DNA of 64,000 bases from Hydractinia symbiolongicarpus (lineage: Eukaryota; Cnidaria; Hydrozoa; Anthoathecata; Hydractiniidae). A program made the translations under genes and the position numbers. This document shows, one piece after another, positions 22,882-32,537 of the stretch (position 1 is the first letter of the stretch; the number at the start of each line of letters is the position of its first letter). The DNA lies in NCBI RefSeq assembly GCF_029227915.1, contig NC_079884.1, positions 1,178,001-1,242,000 of the forward strand. Direction: 5' to 3'. Under the pieces are notes generated by a model. The model saw only the letters and a list, made by a program, of their open reading frames with translations. It had not been told where the DNA came from and ran no database searches.

Positions 22882-24338
22882 TATGTAATTTTATACATTC
22901 TAAAAAAAGTAAATTTACAAACACAGAACAGATTCCCTATCTATGTATTGTTACAGTGACTGAAAATGTTGGTAGGAAATCTTTTTATTTACCTTTTAAC
23001 AGCAACTGAGAATTTTAGTATGGTAGTTTGGCCTTATTGGAAAAATTTTAACAATTTTTCGATTTTTTATTTAAATTACAAGGATTGGTGCTTGTTTTTA
23101 CTATTCGTATTTTATCTACACTAACTTCTGTTAAAAAATATGGCTGATCAGGATGCCCTTGTATTTTTCATAACATTAATACATGGTTAAAGATGTACAA
23201 GTTTGTTTTTTATTCTTTTTCTCTTCAATTTTCACAGGTTATAAATGTTACTATGTTTGATTGAGCTGAGGCAGTCTAAGGTTTATAATTTGTTGTTTCT
23301 TTTTGTTTTAGTGGCCCCTGGTGGAAACAATCCACTAACTATAGGTTTTTGTGATTTTCTGGGCTAGTCACTTTAAATAATATTATTATTATTATTACTA
23401 TTACTATTATTATTATTATTATTATTATTAAAAGACATTGCTCAATACCAATATATTTATGCACATTTGTATAAGTAAAAAATTTTTTTAACCATCTATT
23501 AGGGCACTTCTCGGTTCCAGGGGGTGGACTGTTTTTGGAACACAATTTGTACGCTTATAGCCCTTCAGAAGATAAATATAATTTGACAAAAAAAATTCAT
23601 TTTTTAATGATTTTGTCATTTTTTAAAATGCATGACTTTTCATTTTCCCAACAAAAGACCAAAAATGGAGTGAAAACAATAGAACATAACAAAAAAATGT
23701 ATTACCTACATTAGATTTATTTTTTTGGACCAGCATGACAACCAAAACCAAAAAAATGTTTAAAAAACTCAGTGGGAATATATTCTCTTGAGAATAACAG
23801 AATTTTCCCTTCTTGAGATGATATCTTATCGTTCTAAGTACTTTTGTTTAGAACCTTTTTATAATTGGAAATATTTATTTCTCAAAAAGCCCAGGGAAAA
23901 ATCCAACCTGCCAGAAAAACAAAAGAAAAATGACTCAATTGAATTTTTATCACATCAGCAATGACAATTCCGTACACACAAAAAAAATTATTTTAGAAAT
24001 TTGCTTTTGATTAGTTTTAGTGATAATGAGGTTTAAAGGGTTTTGAGTCTGAAAGTAAATTGCTTTTGATAAAAAGGGAGCTTGGAAACAGATTTTGTAC
24101 AGTTATTTATTAGCACAAAGTAGGTATAGAACACACAGACAACTAGTTAATAAATAAAAATCTTTGTTTACTCTCAAGATTTTACAACTGAACGCAACAT
24201 TAGCAGTATATATATCTTATCCCAAATAAAAATTTATTTTCAAGAATAAAAAGTTACCTTACATATATCATAGGAAATATGTAAAAGTCACATTTCTGCA
24301 TTGCATAAAAGTAATTTCAACACAACAGAATATCTATT
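22882..24338. other. Intergenic stretch between TTC16 and LSM2
   Basis: Upstream flank of TTC16 (5' leader and promoter presumably start at 22882) and 3' flank of LSM2. It contains an ATT microsatellite (listed) and no ORF I recognise. Confidence 0.4.
23379..23431. repeat. (ATT)n microsatellite
   Basis: ATT/ACT trinucleotides over about 53 bases, preceded by CTGGGCTAGTCACTTTAAAT, the kind of fixed flank seen where a non-LTR retrotransposon tail ends in a simple repeat. Confidence 0.85.
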
Positions 24339-24650
24339 TTATTCTTTTTCTTTAGTATCTTTCTGTTTCCTCTGTTGTTCAGCTTCTTTTCGAGCAGCAT
24401 CTTGTAGTAGTGATACATCTATGTCTTCTGGCGGCAACTGAACATATCTAACCACAGAACCTCTCAGAAAGCAGTTCTTTACAGATAACATATGCGGATA
24501 TCTTTCAGGATCTGTTACACTTATATCTGTCAGTTTTATATTTAAGTATTGATCAACAGAATCTAGAACTCCAGAAATACTAAGGTCATTCTTTAGCTCT
24601 ACAATGACTTCTTTACCAACAAGTGATTTAAAAAACGAATAAAAAAGCAT
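24339..24650 (-). CDS. LSM2: U6 snRNA-associated Sm-like protein LSm2
   Basis: A 103-residue protein of the Sm fold, a subunit of the LSm2-8 ring on the 3' end of U6 snRNA in the nucleus and of the LSm1-7 ring in cytoplasmic mRNA decay. From ATG at 24648-24650 it reads MLFYSFFKSLVGKEVIVELK (the family's usual N-terminus). The Sm1 motif ends in DQYLNIKLTD and the Sm2 motif is NCFLRGSVVRYVQLP. The C-terminal tail is Lys/Gln/Glu-rich and slightly longer than the vertebrate one. The CDS has no intron. An AG acceptor at about 24667-24668 (TTTCAG) 18 bases before the ATG suggests a spliced 5' leader. The upstream in-frame residues MFQYITIK are not part of the family. An AATAAA overlaps the stop codon. 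Confidence 0.97.
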   Translation of the reverse strand: MLFYSFFKSLVGKEVIVELKNDLSISGVLDSVDQYLNIKLTDISVTDPERYPHMLSVKNCFLRGSVVRYVQLPPEDIDVSLLQDAARKEAEQQRKQKDTKEKE

Positions 24651-24745
24651 TTTGATTGTTATATACTGAAACAAAGAAATATATGCATTAGACTTTTATA
24701 AACAACCATTGCCTATTTTATTAACACATTACTTTTATATGTTAT

Positions 24746-24790
24746 AAAACGGACATTAAGCCGAGAATGATGATGATGATGATGATAATT
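24746..24790 (+). mobile_element. 3' tip of an RTE-type LINE
   Basis: AAAACGGACATTAAGCCGAG followed by a run of ATG trinucleotides. The same sequence ends the larger RTE fragment at 57476-58007 in the opposite direction, so this is a strongly 5'-truncated copy of that family. Confidence 0.75.
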
Positions 24791-24793
24791 TTA

Positions 24794-26256
24794 GTTATAA
24801 GGAAGTACTGGGCAGGAAAATTCCATGAGAAAACTAACAGGTGCTGTGTATTGCACACATAAATGCAGTTTTAAAAATTCGCTTGTTTCTATAGTATGCA
24901 ATTTTTAACAGAGGAGGGTGTTACAACAAGCACTTTTTTCCTTGTATTTTGGCATCATGCACACACCTAATATTTTTCTGTTCCAAAGAAAGAATAACAA
25001 TAATTTTCCAATACAGCAAGTTTACCTGTGCTGTTTTGAAATCTAATAGCTAGCAACTTATGTTGGCATTTAATTAAATGCCAGTGGTTTCAAAACAGAA
25101 TTTAATTTAACCACAAAAACTGTTTTTAATGTCGCAAATAAAGTCTAATATGCTTGACATTGACTTTTCATACCGAGCATAAGGTGGATTCACAGTCATG
25201 AAAGTTGTTGCATGCAGTTTTCCGTTTTAATTGCAGTTTTCACGTCTTTAAACGTTTACAGAGGGCACAAATGTTATCACAAAACACAACGTAAGTACAC
25301 TACATGTGAATTTTTTTCTCACTTTTTTAATTTTATATTGTCTTGGCTCTAAGCTTCATTGTCATCTTTCTTGATACCTTCATAAGTTATTCACAGATTT
25401 AGAAAATTCTAAGAGCACCGTATGTTCGATGATAGCTGGATGTAACCCTACAGCTAGCAACCGCGCAATATTGCAAGTTTAAGTGAAGGGTTTCGATACG
25501 CACCCAACGCGTATCAACGTTGCAGTTTTTATTTTAAATTATAAATTCTTTGATGGATACGTAGCTAGCAAGGACACTTTGGTTAGGTGGAATATTCAAT
25601 AAACATGACAAGGCAGAAGAGAAGGTTCGACAAACACCAACAAAAAGCACATCTCTCACACATCGCAAACCAACCGTGACTTCCGTTGCCATCATGCTTC
25701 CCGCGAAGGTACAAGTGGTTCACAATGCAAAAGTACCCCGAGGCGCAGGGGCGAAGTAACAGAATGCAAGATGCAAAAAAAATTTTTTTTATTAGATGAA
25801 GTATATAAACTAAATATTTTTTACAATATAACACTAAATAGACGTAGACGTTATGCGTAGAAAGATAACAAAAAACATTGAAAGTTTATATTACTCATTT
25901 TCGACCCCAGAGCTCTTACCAGATAAACCTCGAAAGTCGAGGTTTTAATTTTAAAGAGCTTTGGGGACGAAAATGGACATTACTATAACCATAATCTTGT
26001 TTTCTTATGACTATGCTATAACGACACCACATAAACTAAAATATTGAGTTAACAGCTCAATTTCCGGATAATTGCCAACTAGTTTGTAATCACCACGTCG
26101 TCGTCTCACATGCTACGATAGAATAACTTCTGGAAACGTGCATATTAAAATAGCTGAGCGTTTAGATGAGGAAGAAAAGCGCGAGATCTCTAAATTATGG
26201 AAGTAATGTCCAGTATTTTAATCCTGGTTGAGGTTTAAAAAATCTATAATAAAGAG
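24794..26256. other. Gene-free left flank of the Polinton
   Basis: AT-rich sequence with an 81-bp palindromic repeat (25895-25975). No copy of the Polinton's right-end sequence (AGTAGTACACCC) was found here, so the left terminal repeat is absent or too diverged. At about 26091-26207 a 38-codon open frame ends KIAERLDEEEKREISKLWK just before the first Polinton gene; it may be the tail of a lost Polinton gene. Confidence 0.45.
25895..25975. repeat. Palindromic MITE-like repeat
   Basis: CATTTTCGACCCCAGAGCTC at 25895 is mirrored by GAGCTTTGGGGACGAAAATG ending at 25975, with a smaller inverted pair AACCTCGA/TCGAGGTT in the middle. Whole-length fold-back form typical of a miniature DNA transposon. 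Confidence 0.85.
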
Positions 26257-26577
26257 ATGCCTTTCCTATCTGCAGAAAAATTTGATGCCTTGAAATCAGA
26301 ACACGAGAGCATTATGAAGTGGCGTGATGTTCCCACTGGAATCATATTTAAAATTGAGTATGTTGAAGAGATCAAGACCAAAAAAGGTGATGCAACTGTC
26401 ATCGCCCTGATCGATTGCGATGGTGAACGATTTCGAGCATGGGCAACGAGTGTACTGAGAGAAGCTTTGATAGGTAGAACAGGTCAGATGTTCATCAAAT
26501 CACTGGGAAAGAAACAATCTACGAAGAATCCTAGTCAATTTTACTATGATTACGACCTTGTGGAAGTGGAAGACTAA
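26257..26577 (+). CDS. Polinton small conserved protein, possible OB-fold ssDNA-binding
   Basis: 106 residues from ATG at 26257, intact. It reads SIMKWRDVPTGIIFKIEYVE, then DATVIALIDCDGERFRAWAT and KSLGKKQSTKNPSQFYYDYD. The pattern of alternating beta-strand segments and the position of the gene at a Polinton end suggest a nucleic-acid-binding OB-like protein; this is inference, not a motif match. Similar short proteins occur in cnidarian Polintons. TATAATAAAG lies just before the start codon, and a perfect stem-loop (26587-26612) begins 10 bases after the stop. Confidence 0.7.
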   Translation: MPFLSAEKFDALKSEHESIMKWRDVPTGIIFKIEYVEEIKTKKGDATVIALIDCDGERFRAWATSVLREALIGRTGQMFIKSLGKKQSTKNPSQFYYDYDLVEVED

Positions 26578-26586
26578 AAAGTAATC

Positions 26587-26612
26587 TTTTGTGACTGGAG
26601 ACAGTCACAAAA
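26587..26612. terminator. Perfect 11-bp stem-loop 3' of the first Polinton gene
   Basis: TTTTGTGACTG, loop GAGA, CAGTCACAAAA. It lies 10 bases after the stop at 26577. One of a series of 3' hairpins in the element. Confidence 0.6.
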
Positions 26613-26637
26613 ATAACGAAAGCCTGGTTGTGCTCAG

Positions 26638-26916
26638 CCACATAAACAAATTGACAAACTGCGACAAGAAGCTAAAACCTTAGGTCTCAAAGGGTACTCT
26701 ACGTTGAAGCGAATAGACCTTGTTGAAGCCATATGCAAAGTCAAGTATAAGGATGCGTCGACACAAACGGACGGACCGTACTGCGAGCCTTGTGCTAAAA
26801 TTGCATGGGAGAAAAATCTAGCTCAATATTTGAGGGATCTCGCTCAGCGACGTGTCGTACATGATAGCGACTTGCTCATAGATCAAGATACGGGAGAAGT
26901 GATCGAAATTGTGTAG
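26638..26916 (+). CDS. Rho-N/SAP-like small Polinton protein, no AUG start
   Basis: The open frame encodes QIDKLRQEAKTLGLKGYST, then LKRIDLVEAIC, matching the helix-turn-helix pattern of Rho N-terminal/SAP-type domains (LxxxAKxLGxKGYSxLKxxxLVEAI) that bind nucleic acid. Next come a CEPCAKIAW segment and a C-terminal DQDTGEVIEIV. There is no ATG anywhere in this frame between the upstream stop near 26620 and the domain, and a TTG at 26704 lies in the middle of the domain. Either the start codon was lost, or translation starts at a non-AUG codon, or the ORF is read from a spliced or shifted transcript. It is convergent with the next gene and shares a stem-loop with it. Confidence 0.6.
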   Translation, partial: PHKQIDKLRQEAKTLGLKGYSTLKRIDLVEAICKVKYKDASTQTDGPYCEPCAKIAWEKNLAQYLRDLAQRRVVHDSDLLIDQDTGEVIEIV

Positions 26917-26918
26917 GT

Positions 26919-26948
26919 GATCTAGTGTTTTGAACAATACACTAGATC
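26919..26948. terminator. 10-bp stem-loop between convergent genes
   Basis: GATCTAGTGT (26919-26928) pairs exactly with ACACTAGATC (26939-26948). It starts 3 bases after the plus-strand stop (26916) and 22 bases beyond the minus-strand stop (26971), so it can serve both. Confidence 0.6.
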
Positions 26949-26970
26949 TACGAATAAGCGGGTGGAGACT

Positions 26971-27636
26971 CTAAGTAGCGCTGGCATACTGCGCAGATTG
27001 AAGTTTTTTCAAAATTTCATCTTTGGCTTCTTGCCTGCCTTGTGCCACCAACTCTGCGCGTTCATTCTCGTTGATGTATTTCACAGCTTTTTTCGTTCGT
27101 TGTCGGATCTGCTCCTTCAGCAACATGTAGCGTTGCTTCTCCTGCATGATCCATGTAAACTCGTAGTCTGAAATTGTACCATCTTGGATCGCTCTGGAAA
27201 TCTTATCGTATACAGTGTCTAGCTTCGACTCTGCCAGGAGTTTGATGCATTCGTGCTTGTGCACCTTGTGCTCTAGTCGCTTTGAGGCATTCTTGAGACC
27301 TACTTGGCCCATGCCCACTGCAAGAGCCGCGGCTTCAAGACCAATTGCTATGGGGGCTCCGAATCCGGTTGCAAGCGTGGCAATACCTGCTACGGAGGTG
27401 ATGACAGTAACAGCAATCATGCCATGATCAGCATACCGAAGCCCCATCCCCCAAAGCTTGAACTTTTTGTATAGTTTTTCTCTCTCTTTGATCTCAGACC
27501 GCAGGTACTGCTCGATTTCTTCGATCTTTTTTAGTCTGTAGACCTGACTTTCTTGCTCCTGCGGAGCCGCCAGGCGATCAGGCTCATGCTCAGGCGCACT
27601 TGGCGGCAAAGTTGGGTAAAGCTTCATATCTACCAT
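26971..27636 (-). CDS. Polinton conserved membrane protein with glycine/alanine-rich segment
   Basis: 221 residues, intact, ATG at 27634-27636 directly after the TAA of the upstream gene (TAAATG). Order: a short variable N-terminus, a charged coiled-coil-like part (YRLKKIEEIEQYLRSEIKER), a hydrophobic Gly/Ala segment at about residues 76-108 (VAGIATLATGFGAPIAIG), then a helical Lys/Glu-rich half. Proteins with this layout recur in cnidarian Polintons; function unknown, perhaps a minor virion or membrane-active protein. Residues about 19-28 (EPDRLAAPQE) are encoded by a short repeat also found at 36030-36045. Confidence 0.75.
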   Translation of the reverse strand: MVDMKLYPTLPPSAPEHEPDRLAAPQEQESQVYRLKKIEEIEQYLRSEIKEREKLYKKFKLWGMGLRYADHGMIAVTVITSVAGIATLATGFGAPIAIGLEAAALAVGMGQVGLKNASKRLEHKVHKHECIKLLAESKLDTVYDKISRAIQDGTISDYEFTWIMQEKQRYMLLKEQIRQRTKKAVKYINENERAELVAQGRQEAKDEILKKLQSAQYASAT

Positions 27637-28308
27637 TTATTCTATGAGTAAATGCATCGTAATTCCGACGAACGAAACATTTTTTTTATGATGATACTCG
27701 TCCGTCAGCATGAACTCCAGTCTGTCTGTTGAGCCTTTCAAAGGAAGGTAGATTGGAGTGTCAAAACTCCATGTAAGCATATCTCCCCATGCGTTTAACT
27801 CTTTCGTGGGAAGCAAAGCAAGAATTTTTGATTTCTTTCCATCCAGTAGGCAATCGTCTTCATCCAGCTGAGGGCAAACGAGTCTTAATCTTTGGTACAC
27901 GTCAGTTTTGTAGTAGCTGTCATAGTCGCCTTTGGTAAAGTACTTTTTTGCAGGGTCGTAGGGTAGCCCCATAAGCTCCTGTAGTTTTCGATGGATTACC
28001 ACAGTATACCCGTCACTAACCCTAAGCCTACAGAGTCCATTTTTCAGGACAAACAGCTTAATCTTGTCCTGTGCTTGACTGTTGACGATGGCCGCGATAT
28101 CCTCGATCTTGTACAAGCCGTTCATTATTTCAATTCGGGTAACAGTCTGATCAGGTCCTACTTTGCGTATTGTAAAATCGTTGTTACTGTAGAGGTTCAG
28201 CCATACGGGCCTGATACTTATTGATTTCAGGGCAATTCTCGTGTCCTGCCTTAGGTAATCGTCAAAAATCGTAGGCTTCTCTATATCCGTGACATACAGC
28301 TGTCTCAT
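27637..28308 (-). CDS. Probable penton (minor capsid) protein
   Basis: 223 residues, intact; ATG at 28306-28308 lies within a 22-bp palindrome shared with the divergent gene. The protein is beta-rich throughout: GLYKIEDIAAIVNSQAQDK, LCRLRVSDGYTVVIHRKLQE, LPYDPAKKYFTKGDY and a C-terminal VSFVGITMHLLIE. The ELMGLP segment after a beta strand recalls penton-like jelly-roll proteins of Polintons and adintoviruses, which fill the fivefold vertices of the capsid. Size (about 220) fits. It abuts the next minus-strand gene. The call rests on length, position and composition; a structure prediction would settle it. Confidence 0.6.
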   Translation of the reverse strand: MRQLYVTDIEKPTIFDDYLRQDTRIALKSISIRPVWLNLYSNNDFTIRKVGPDQTVTRIEIMNGLYKIEDIAAIVNSQAQDKIKLFVLKNGLCRLRVSDGYTVVIHRKLQELMGLPYDPAKKYFTKGDYDSYYKTDVYQRLRLVCPQLDEDDCLLDGKKSKILALLPTKELNAWGDMLTWSFDTPIYLPLKGSTDRLEFMLTDEYHHKKNVSFVGITMHLLIE

Positions 28309-28327
28309 GTTTCTTTAAAGAAACATG
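28306..28327. promoter_or_regulatory. 22-bp perfect palindrome holding two divergent start codons
   Basis: CATGTTTCTTTAAAG plus its mirror: the left CAT is the start codon of the minus-strand penton gene and the right ATG (28325-28327) that of the plus-strand gene. The centre is TTTAAA. Only 16 bases separate the two start codons, so both transcripts must start within or downstream of the other gene's first codons or at this site. Confidence 0.7.
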
Positions 28328-29484
28328 AACATTTATAGCTATAACCACAAGGCAAAATACAAGTCCAATAGAGGTGAATGGCCTCTCGGTGTAATTAATC
28401 TAGAGCATCAAGACCTCTACGTTTCTACAGAATCACACATTCCCGTGACCTTCTCGATGTTCACGAAATACCCCATAAAAGTCCCCACTAACCTGTTGAA
28501 CGACCCCGTAAGTGTAATTTGGACCGGTCAAGCCCTTGGCTACTGGAATATACAAGTTAATTTCGCTTGTCATTGCACTAGCACCGCCTTGGGTAAATCG
28601 CCAAACACTTGAATGGCTCCGTGCCTCTCATCAACAGTATCTTTAAATTCCACGTCTATTACCACATGCGGCGTATCCTAGCGAGAATGAAGGTACCCAT
28701 GCCATACGATGACGGCTTTTCTCAATACGAGAACCTCTACTCTACATCTGGATATGCCCAGATTTGTCGTGAATATGGTGCCGACCCCAATGCCCAATAC
28801 AAGTTCAAGGCTCTCATGTCCTCGCTCACAAATGGTAGATGGTGGCCGCAAGTAGATGGTGATTGGGCCAAGTTTATCATGCCTACGAGCCAAGGCCTGA
28901 CATCGGAAGGTCTGTCGAAGCTTAGCGAGAGTATTCGTGTTTACGTGATTTTACTACTAGGGTCCCAAGCTGATGCCAAGGCATCCCTTATAGGTTCGGA
29001 TGCTGACAATTTCACAGCGAGACAGATACTACTACAGAAATTCGAAGCCATGGTACAACGTGAGGAGAACGTAGGCCACGATATCACCGAGTTTCAAAAG
29101 GTGCTTCAATATGCCAGGACCCCAGTGAATTTTGCCGTGATGCACCACGTGTACATGCTACCATCCGATATGAACCTGCGTATTGGTAAAATTGTGGGGT
29201 ATAACAACAACATCTTGATCGCGCCGGCGAGTGCGATGATTGGCATAAGGCTAGACCTAAACAACAAGCCCATTACCACACAGCCTCGGGGTTTAAAACG
29301 AGGTGCTACGCGGCAAGAAATATCGAGGGGTGGTGCCACCCTAACCCGGGGGTTTGAAAAGATGTCGATGCCACCGATACCTCAATCAGGTCTAGGAGAT
29401 GGAAACCCTCACGAGGACACGAAGGCCACCCTTATCACGGTGGGGGTAGGTCTCATCTTAGCATATCTATGGCTTAAAAAATAG
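28325..29484 (+). pseudogene. Polinton conserved protein with C-terminal membrane anchor, frameshifted
   Basis: Two overlapping frames form one broken gene. The first (28325-28612, ATG) has EWPLGVINLEHQDLYVSTES and HIPVTFSMFTKYPIKVP, and stops at 28610-28612. The second (from about 28600, no ATG until residue 20) continues SVPLINSIFKFHVYYHMRRI, GYAQICREYG, WAKFIMPTSQGLTSEGLSKL and ends with a hydrophobic anchor (LITVGVGLILAYLWLKK) at 29484. Both parts belong to one protein type of cnidarian Polintons of unknown function, presumably virion-associated. The change of frame lies at about 28585-28612. A stem-loop follows the stop. Confidence 0.65.
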
Positions 29485-29534
29485 GTGCTCATGCTGAGAC
29501 GGGCTTCGCCCTTCCGCTGACATGGCCGCAAGGC

Positions 29535-29567
29535 GATCTAATATGCTTTTTGTCAACATACTAGATC
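29535..29567. terminator. Imperfect 11-bp stem-loop between convergent genes
   Basis: GATCTAATATG (29535-29545) pairs with CATACTAGATC (29557-29567), 10 of 11 positions. It lies between the stop at 29484 (+) and that at 29570 (-). Confidence 0.5.
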
Positions 29568-29569
29568 AT

Positions 29570-30809
29570 CTACGATAGTTTGCCACCCTTCCCAACGTAG
29601 GCCACAACAAGAGCAGCAGCGGCAGCGATCGCCATGTAGAGGTATTTGGCTGCGTATTCAACAACTTTTGCTGCTACTCTAAAAAAGAACGAGACAACCG
29701 TGCCAATAATCCCTGGTAGCGCCGCACCTGCCTTACCTGCCAGGTATTTCAAAAATTTTCCAAGCCTTTCCAGCTGTTTTTGTATACAACCCTTCCCTGC
29801 AGCACTTCCTCCTGCGCCTGTTGCGGAACCTCTACCTGTAACTGTGAGTACGATGGTGGAAATCAGTAGACCAACAGCCGCCACGATGCTAGCTATAGTA
29901 ACCCCTTGCTCCTTGAACAAGATTCTAAGCTTTTCAGCCAGAGATTTATCGCCTTCTGCGATTTTCATCAGCGTTTCCTTAATTGATTTCAGTTGGCTCT
30001 GAGTGTCAGATGATAGTAAACCGTGTGCTTCTCGTACTGCCTCCTTTTGATCTTGGAGTCGTTCTAGATCTTCCCTAGCCTTTCCAAGGTCTTCATTCCA
30101 GATAGTTTGCTGTTCCTCTGATACTCCAGGTGTAGCCTTCTTCGTCTCAAGCCTTTTCACCCTGGCTTCTGCTTTGGCGATCTCGCTGTCGTAGAAGATC
30201 ATCTTGCTTTTCAAGTGCTTCAGGTTACCCCTTAGCGTTTGAAGCTTGAGGTTGAGCCCTCTTCTTTCACGCTCTGTGAAGGCTTCGCTGGCGCTAAAAG
30301 GAGTCTCTTCAATCAAACTCTCCGTTTCATCAAGGACGTTCTCGAGCAGCGGCATCATTTCGATATCATCGGCCTTCTGTTCAACATGAACAATCTCGTT
30401 AAGGAGTTTCTGAGCCATTGCTTTACTGCCTTTGTTTGGTGTAGTATAGTCGGTAAACCCCATGGTTCGCAAGCGATTTGTACCTAACCTCCTCCGTATC
30501 TCGGCAACGCTCCTCAATTCACCATGCCTTTTCGTGATCTCTATGCCATCGAAAAGAAGCTTGTTTCCTCGTGCCTCAAACTCATTGTAATATCTCGCGA
30601 TTGGCTGCCCCAGCTCCTCACCAAGGTGTTCGTAAAGATCGTCGACCTTTGATTTTTATCGTGGTGTCTCGTGCTGAGCCGGATTGTTCCTGATCTTGCT
30701 GCTGACCGGGCGTTATCGTGGAGCTGGCATCAGGCCTACTGAAATCCTCGTCTGAAATTTTTTCCTCTGACGTAAAGTCGTCTCCTTCGTATATTGGATT
30801 AATCGGCAT
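29570..30809 (-). pseudogene. Polinton coiled-coil and membrane protein, frameshifted near its N-terminus
   Basis: The N-terminal piece starts at ATG 30807-30809 (MPINPIYEGDDFTSEE, acidic and Gln-rich) and runs to 30618. The rest is in another frame from about 30660 to 29570, without its own ATG near the start; continuity of the protein type (MPINPIY start, then VDDLYEHLGEEL, then RSVAEIRRRLGTNRLRTMGF) shows one gene with a frameshift at about 30645-30662. Downstream are an extended coiled coil (about 90-200 residues into the second piece), a hydrophobic segment (IVAAVGLLISTIVLTV), a Gly-rich linker and a C-terminal hydrophobic segment (MAIAAAAALVVAYVG). Function unknown; a virion membrane or core protein is plausible. 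AAATAA directly precedes the start codon. Confidence 0.65.
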
Positions 30810-30842
30810 TTATTTGAAATGAAAATCAGCTAATAATAAAGC
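30810..30842. promoter_or_regulatory. Divergent 33-bp spacer with an AATAAA box at each start
   Basis: Between the minus-strand ATG (30809) and the capsid ATG (30843). The minus gene is preceded by CAAATAA immediately at its ATG, and the capsid gene by TAATAATAAAGC. Because the genes diverge, neither box can be a poly(A) signal of an upstream gene, so they are candidate promoter or start elements. Confidence 0.55.
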
Positions 30843-32125
30843 ATGAGTAACATATTCGGAACCAAGCTCGACCCCTACGCGGAAATTAAAACGATGATGT
30901 CTATGAAAGGTAAGAAGCAGCGTGTAAAAGTAAGTCATGTGCCTAGTACGATTAATCAGAACGAGGACTTGTATGTTGATATCCCCAACATGGGGCAGAA
31001 CGATGTAATTTTTCCATCTAGTATCAAACTACTTTTCGATCTGGAACTTACGGGAACAACCACGAAGCGCACTATCGTCAGCAATATAGGTAAATCCTTG
31101 GTGCAAAATCTTCGTATCACTTTGAATGGCAACGAGGTGCAAAATATTAGCGACTACAGGGTGCTCGCTACCTACAAGGACCTATGGTTGCCCAAGTTTG
31201 ATCGGGAAAACAACTTGATCCTAGAGGGGATCAATCCGAACGACGGTACAATCCGCGCCCTACAGGTAAAAGCGACTGATCATGTAGGCACGGATGAGGA
31301 AAAAGCGATCGTCGCAGCTTATGGCAGCACGTTTTGTATTCCTCTAGGAAAAATGTTTGAATTGACACGAGACTTGCCGTTCTACCAGCCAGAGCTACAC
31401 GATAGGCTGCAATTCGTTATACATTTTGCATCATATGGTGACGTTATCAAAGATGGTGGTACGGTGTCTTCAGGAAGCACGGCAGCTAAACCCGCAGACA
31501 GTGCGTACAAGATCACTAATATCGCACTAGAGTTTGACAAGGTTAATAACGAGGCTCTCGCGAGCGCTATAATGTCACGGTATAGTCGTTTGGCGCTACC
31601 CTATGAAAGGGTACTCCGTAGCAAGGTTGTCACGATAAAAAAGGCTGATACCAGCTACAATTTGCAAATTGATACTCCAGCAAAAAGTTTAAAAGGCGTA
31701 TTATTATTGTTCGTAGATCCGGGGAAAGTGAAGGCTTACTCGGGTGCTAACGAGGTCTTCTATAACCCAAAGATCGAAAAAATCTCGATCACTGTCGAGG
31801 GTGAGCCTATTGAGCTCTACACGCACGCGATGCTCCCGAAAGATCACCTCGAGCAGATTGTAAACTTATTCGGTAGCCACGATTCAAAGTGACGATTGGG
31901 CAGTTCTTTACAGAAAGATACGCCCTGTTTGTTGATTTCCGAGCATCACCTGATCATAGTCTACACGGTTCCGGAAGGCCATTACAGAGATTGTCAGACG
32001 GTATAACCTTGCATATGACAAAGAAGGCAGACGGAACAACGGGGGATATTAAATGCTACGTTTTCCTACTTCAAGATGCTCAGCTGAACATCTTAGATGG
32101 GCGTTTTCACAGTGTCGAATATTAA
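30843..32125 (+). pseudogene. Polinton major capsid protein, one frameshift near the C-terminus
   Basis: The main frame starts at ATG 30843 and gives 349 residues ending at 31892; the remaining 78 residues (from 31889, entered at a GTG) continue in another frame to 32125. The last residues of the first frame (EQIVNLFG) and the start of the second (FFTERYALFVDFR) are consecutive parts of the family, and LLQDAQLNILDGRFHSVEY is its usual end. Early blocks are VPSTINQNEDLYVDIPNMGQ and RTIVSNIGKSLVQNLRITLN. Polinton capsid proteins are double jelly rolls that form pseudo-hexameric capsomers. The shift falls at about 31885-31892. The start is preceded by AATAATAAAG. The next gene begins 8 bases after the stop. 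Confidence 0.85.
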
Positions 32126-32132
32126 AATAAAG

Positions 32133-32531
32133 ATGGCAAGCATATTAGTACTCGCGGGTGGGGCTATAATCAACGCTCTAGCATTCGCGGGGAGTAACTA
32201 TCTGTTCAGTAAGCTGTCAGGCCATGGTGAGACCGAGCGTAAAAAGCGTGATAAAGCAATTGAACAACTTCAAGCAGCTCAGCAACAGTGGGTAAGAGAT
32301 CGGCAGGCAAAGATCGATTGGTATAACCATCAACGAGAGCTGAAAAGGCAAGCTGGAGAGAGCTTGAAGGAGCTCGATGAAGGTATGAGAGACTATTACA
32401 TCGCAACGATCGAGAAGGCTCCTAAGTTATCCGACTTCTACACGCCTTCCAACCAGCAACAAGACGGTGAACTGACGTTCATCGTAGGATCACTAGCCCT
32501 CCTTGGTTTTGCAGCGTACAAATGGGTGTAA
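32133..32531 (+). CDS. Polinton conserved small membrane protein
   Basis: 132 residues from ATG at 32133, intact. I chose this start because the family begins MASILVLAGGAIINALAFAG, because an AAAATAAAG box precedes it by one base, and because it clears the capsid stop at 32125; an upstream ATG at 32097 would overlap the capsid gene. It has an N-terminal hydrophobic segment, a charged coiled-coil middle (ERKKRDKAIEQLQAAQQQW), KLSDFYTPSNQQQ and a C-terminal hydrophobic segment (LTFIVGSLALLGFAAYKWV). Found next to the capsid gene in related Polintons; probably a virion protein, function unknown. Confidence 0.75.
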   Translation: MASILVLAGGAIINALAFAGSNYLFSKLSGHGETERKKRDKAIEQLQAAQQQWVRDRQAKIDWYNHQRELKRQAGESLKELDEGMRDYYIATIEKAPKLSDFYTPSNQQQDGELTFIVGSLALLGFAAYKWV

Positions 32532-32537
32532 AATGTT

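Noticed and set aside
29646-30002. 118-codon plus-strand ORF
   Set aside because: Antisense to the coiled-coil membrane-protein gene; no recognisable content.
31885-31895. Programmed frameshift in the capsid gene
   Set aside because: No clear slippery heptamer at the overlap, and nine other lesions in the element make decay the simpler reading.
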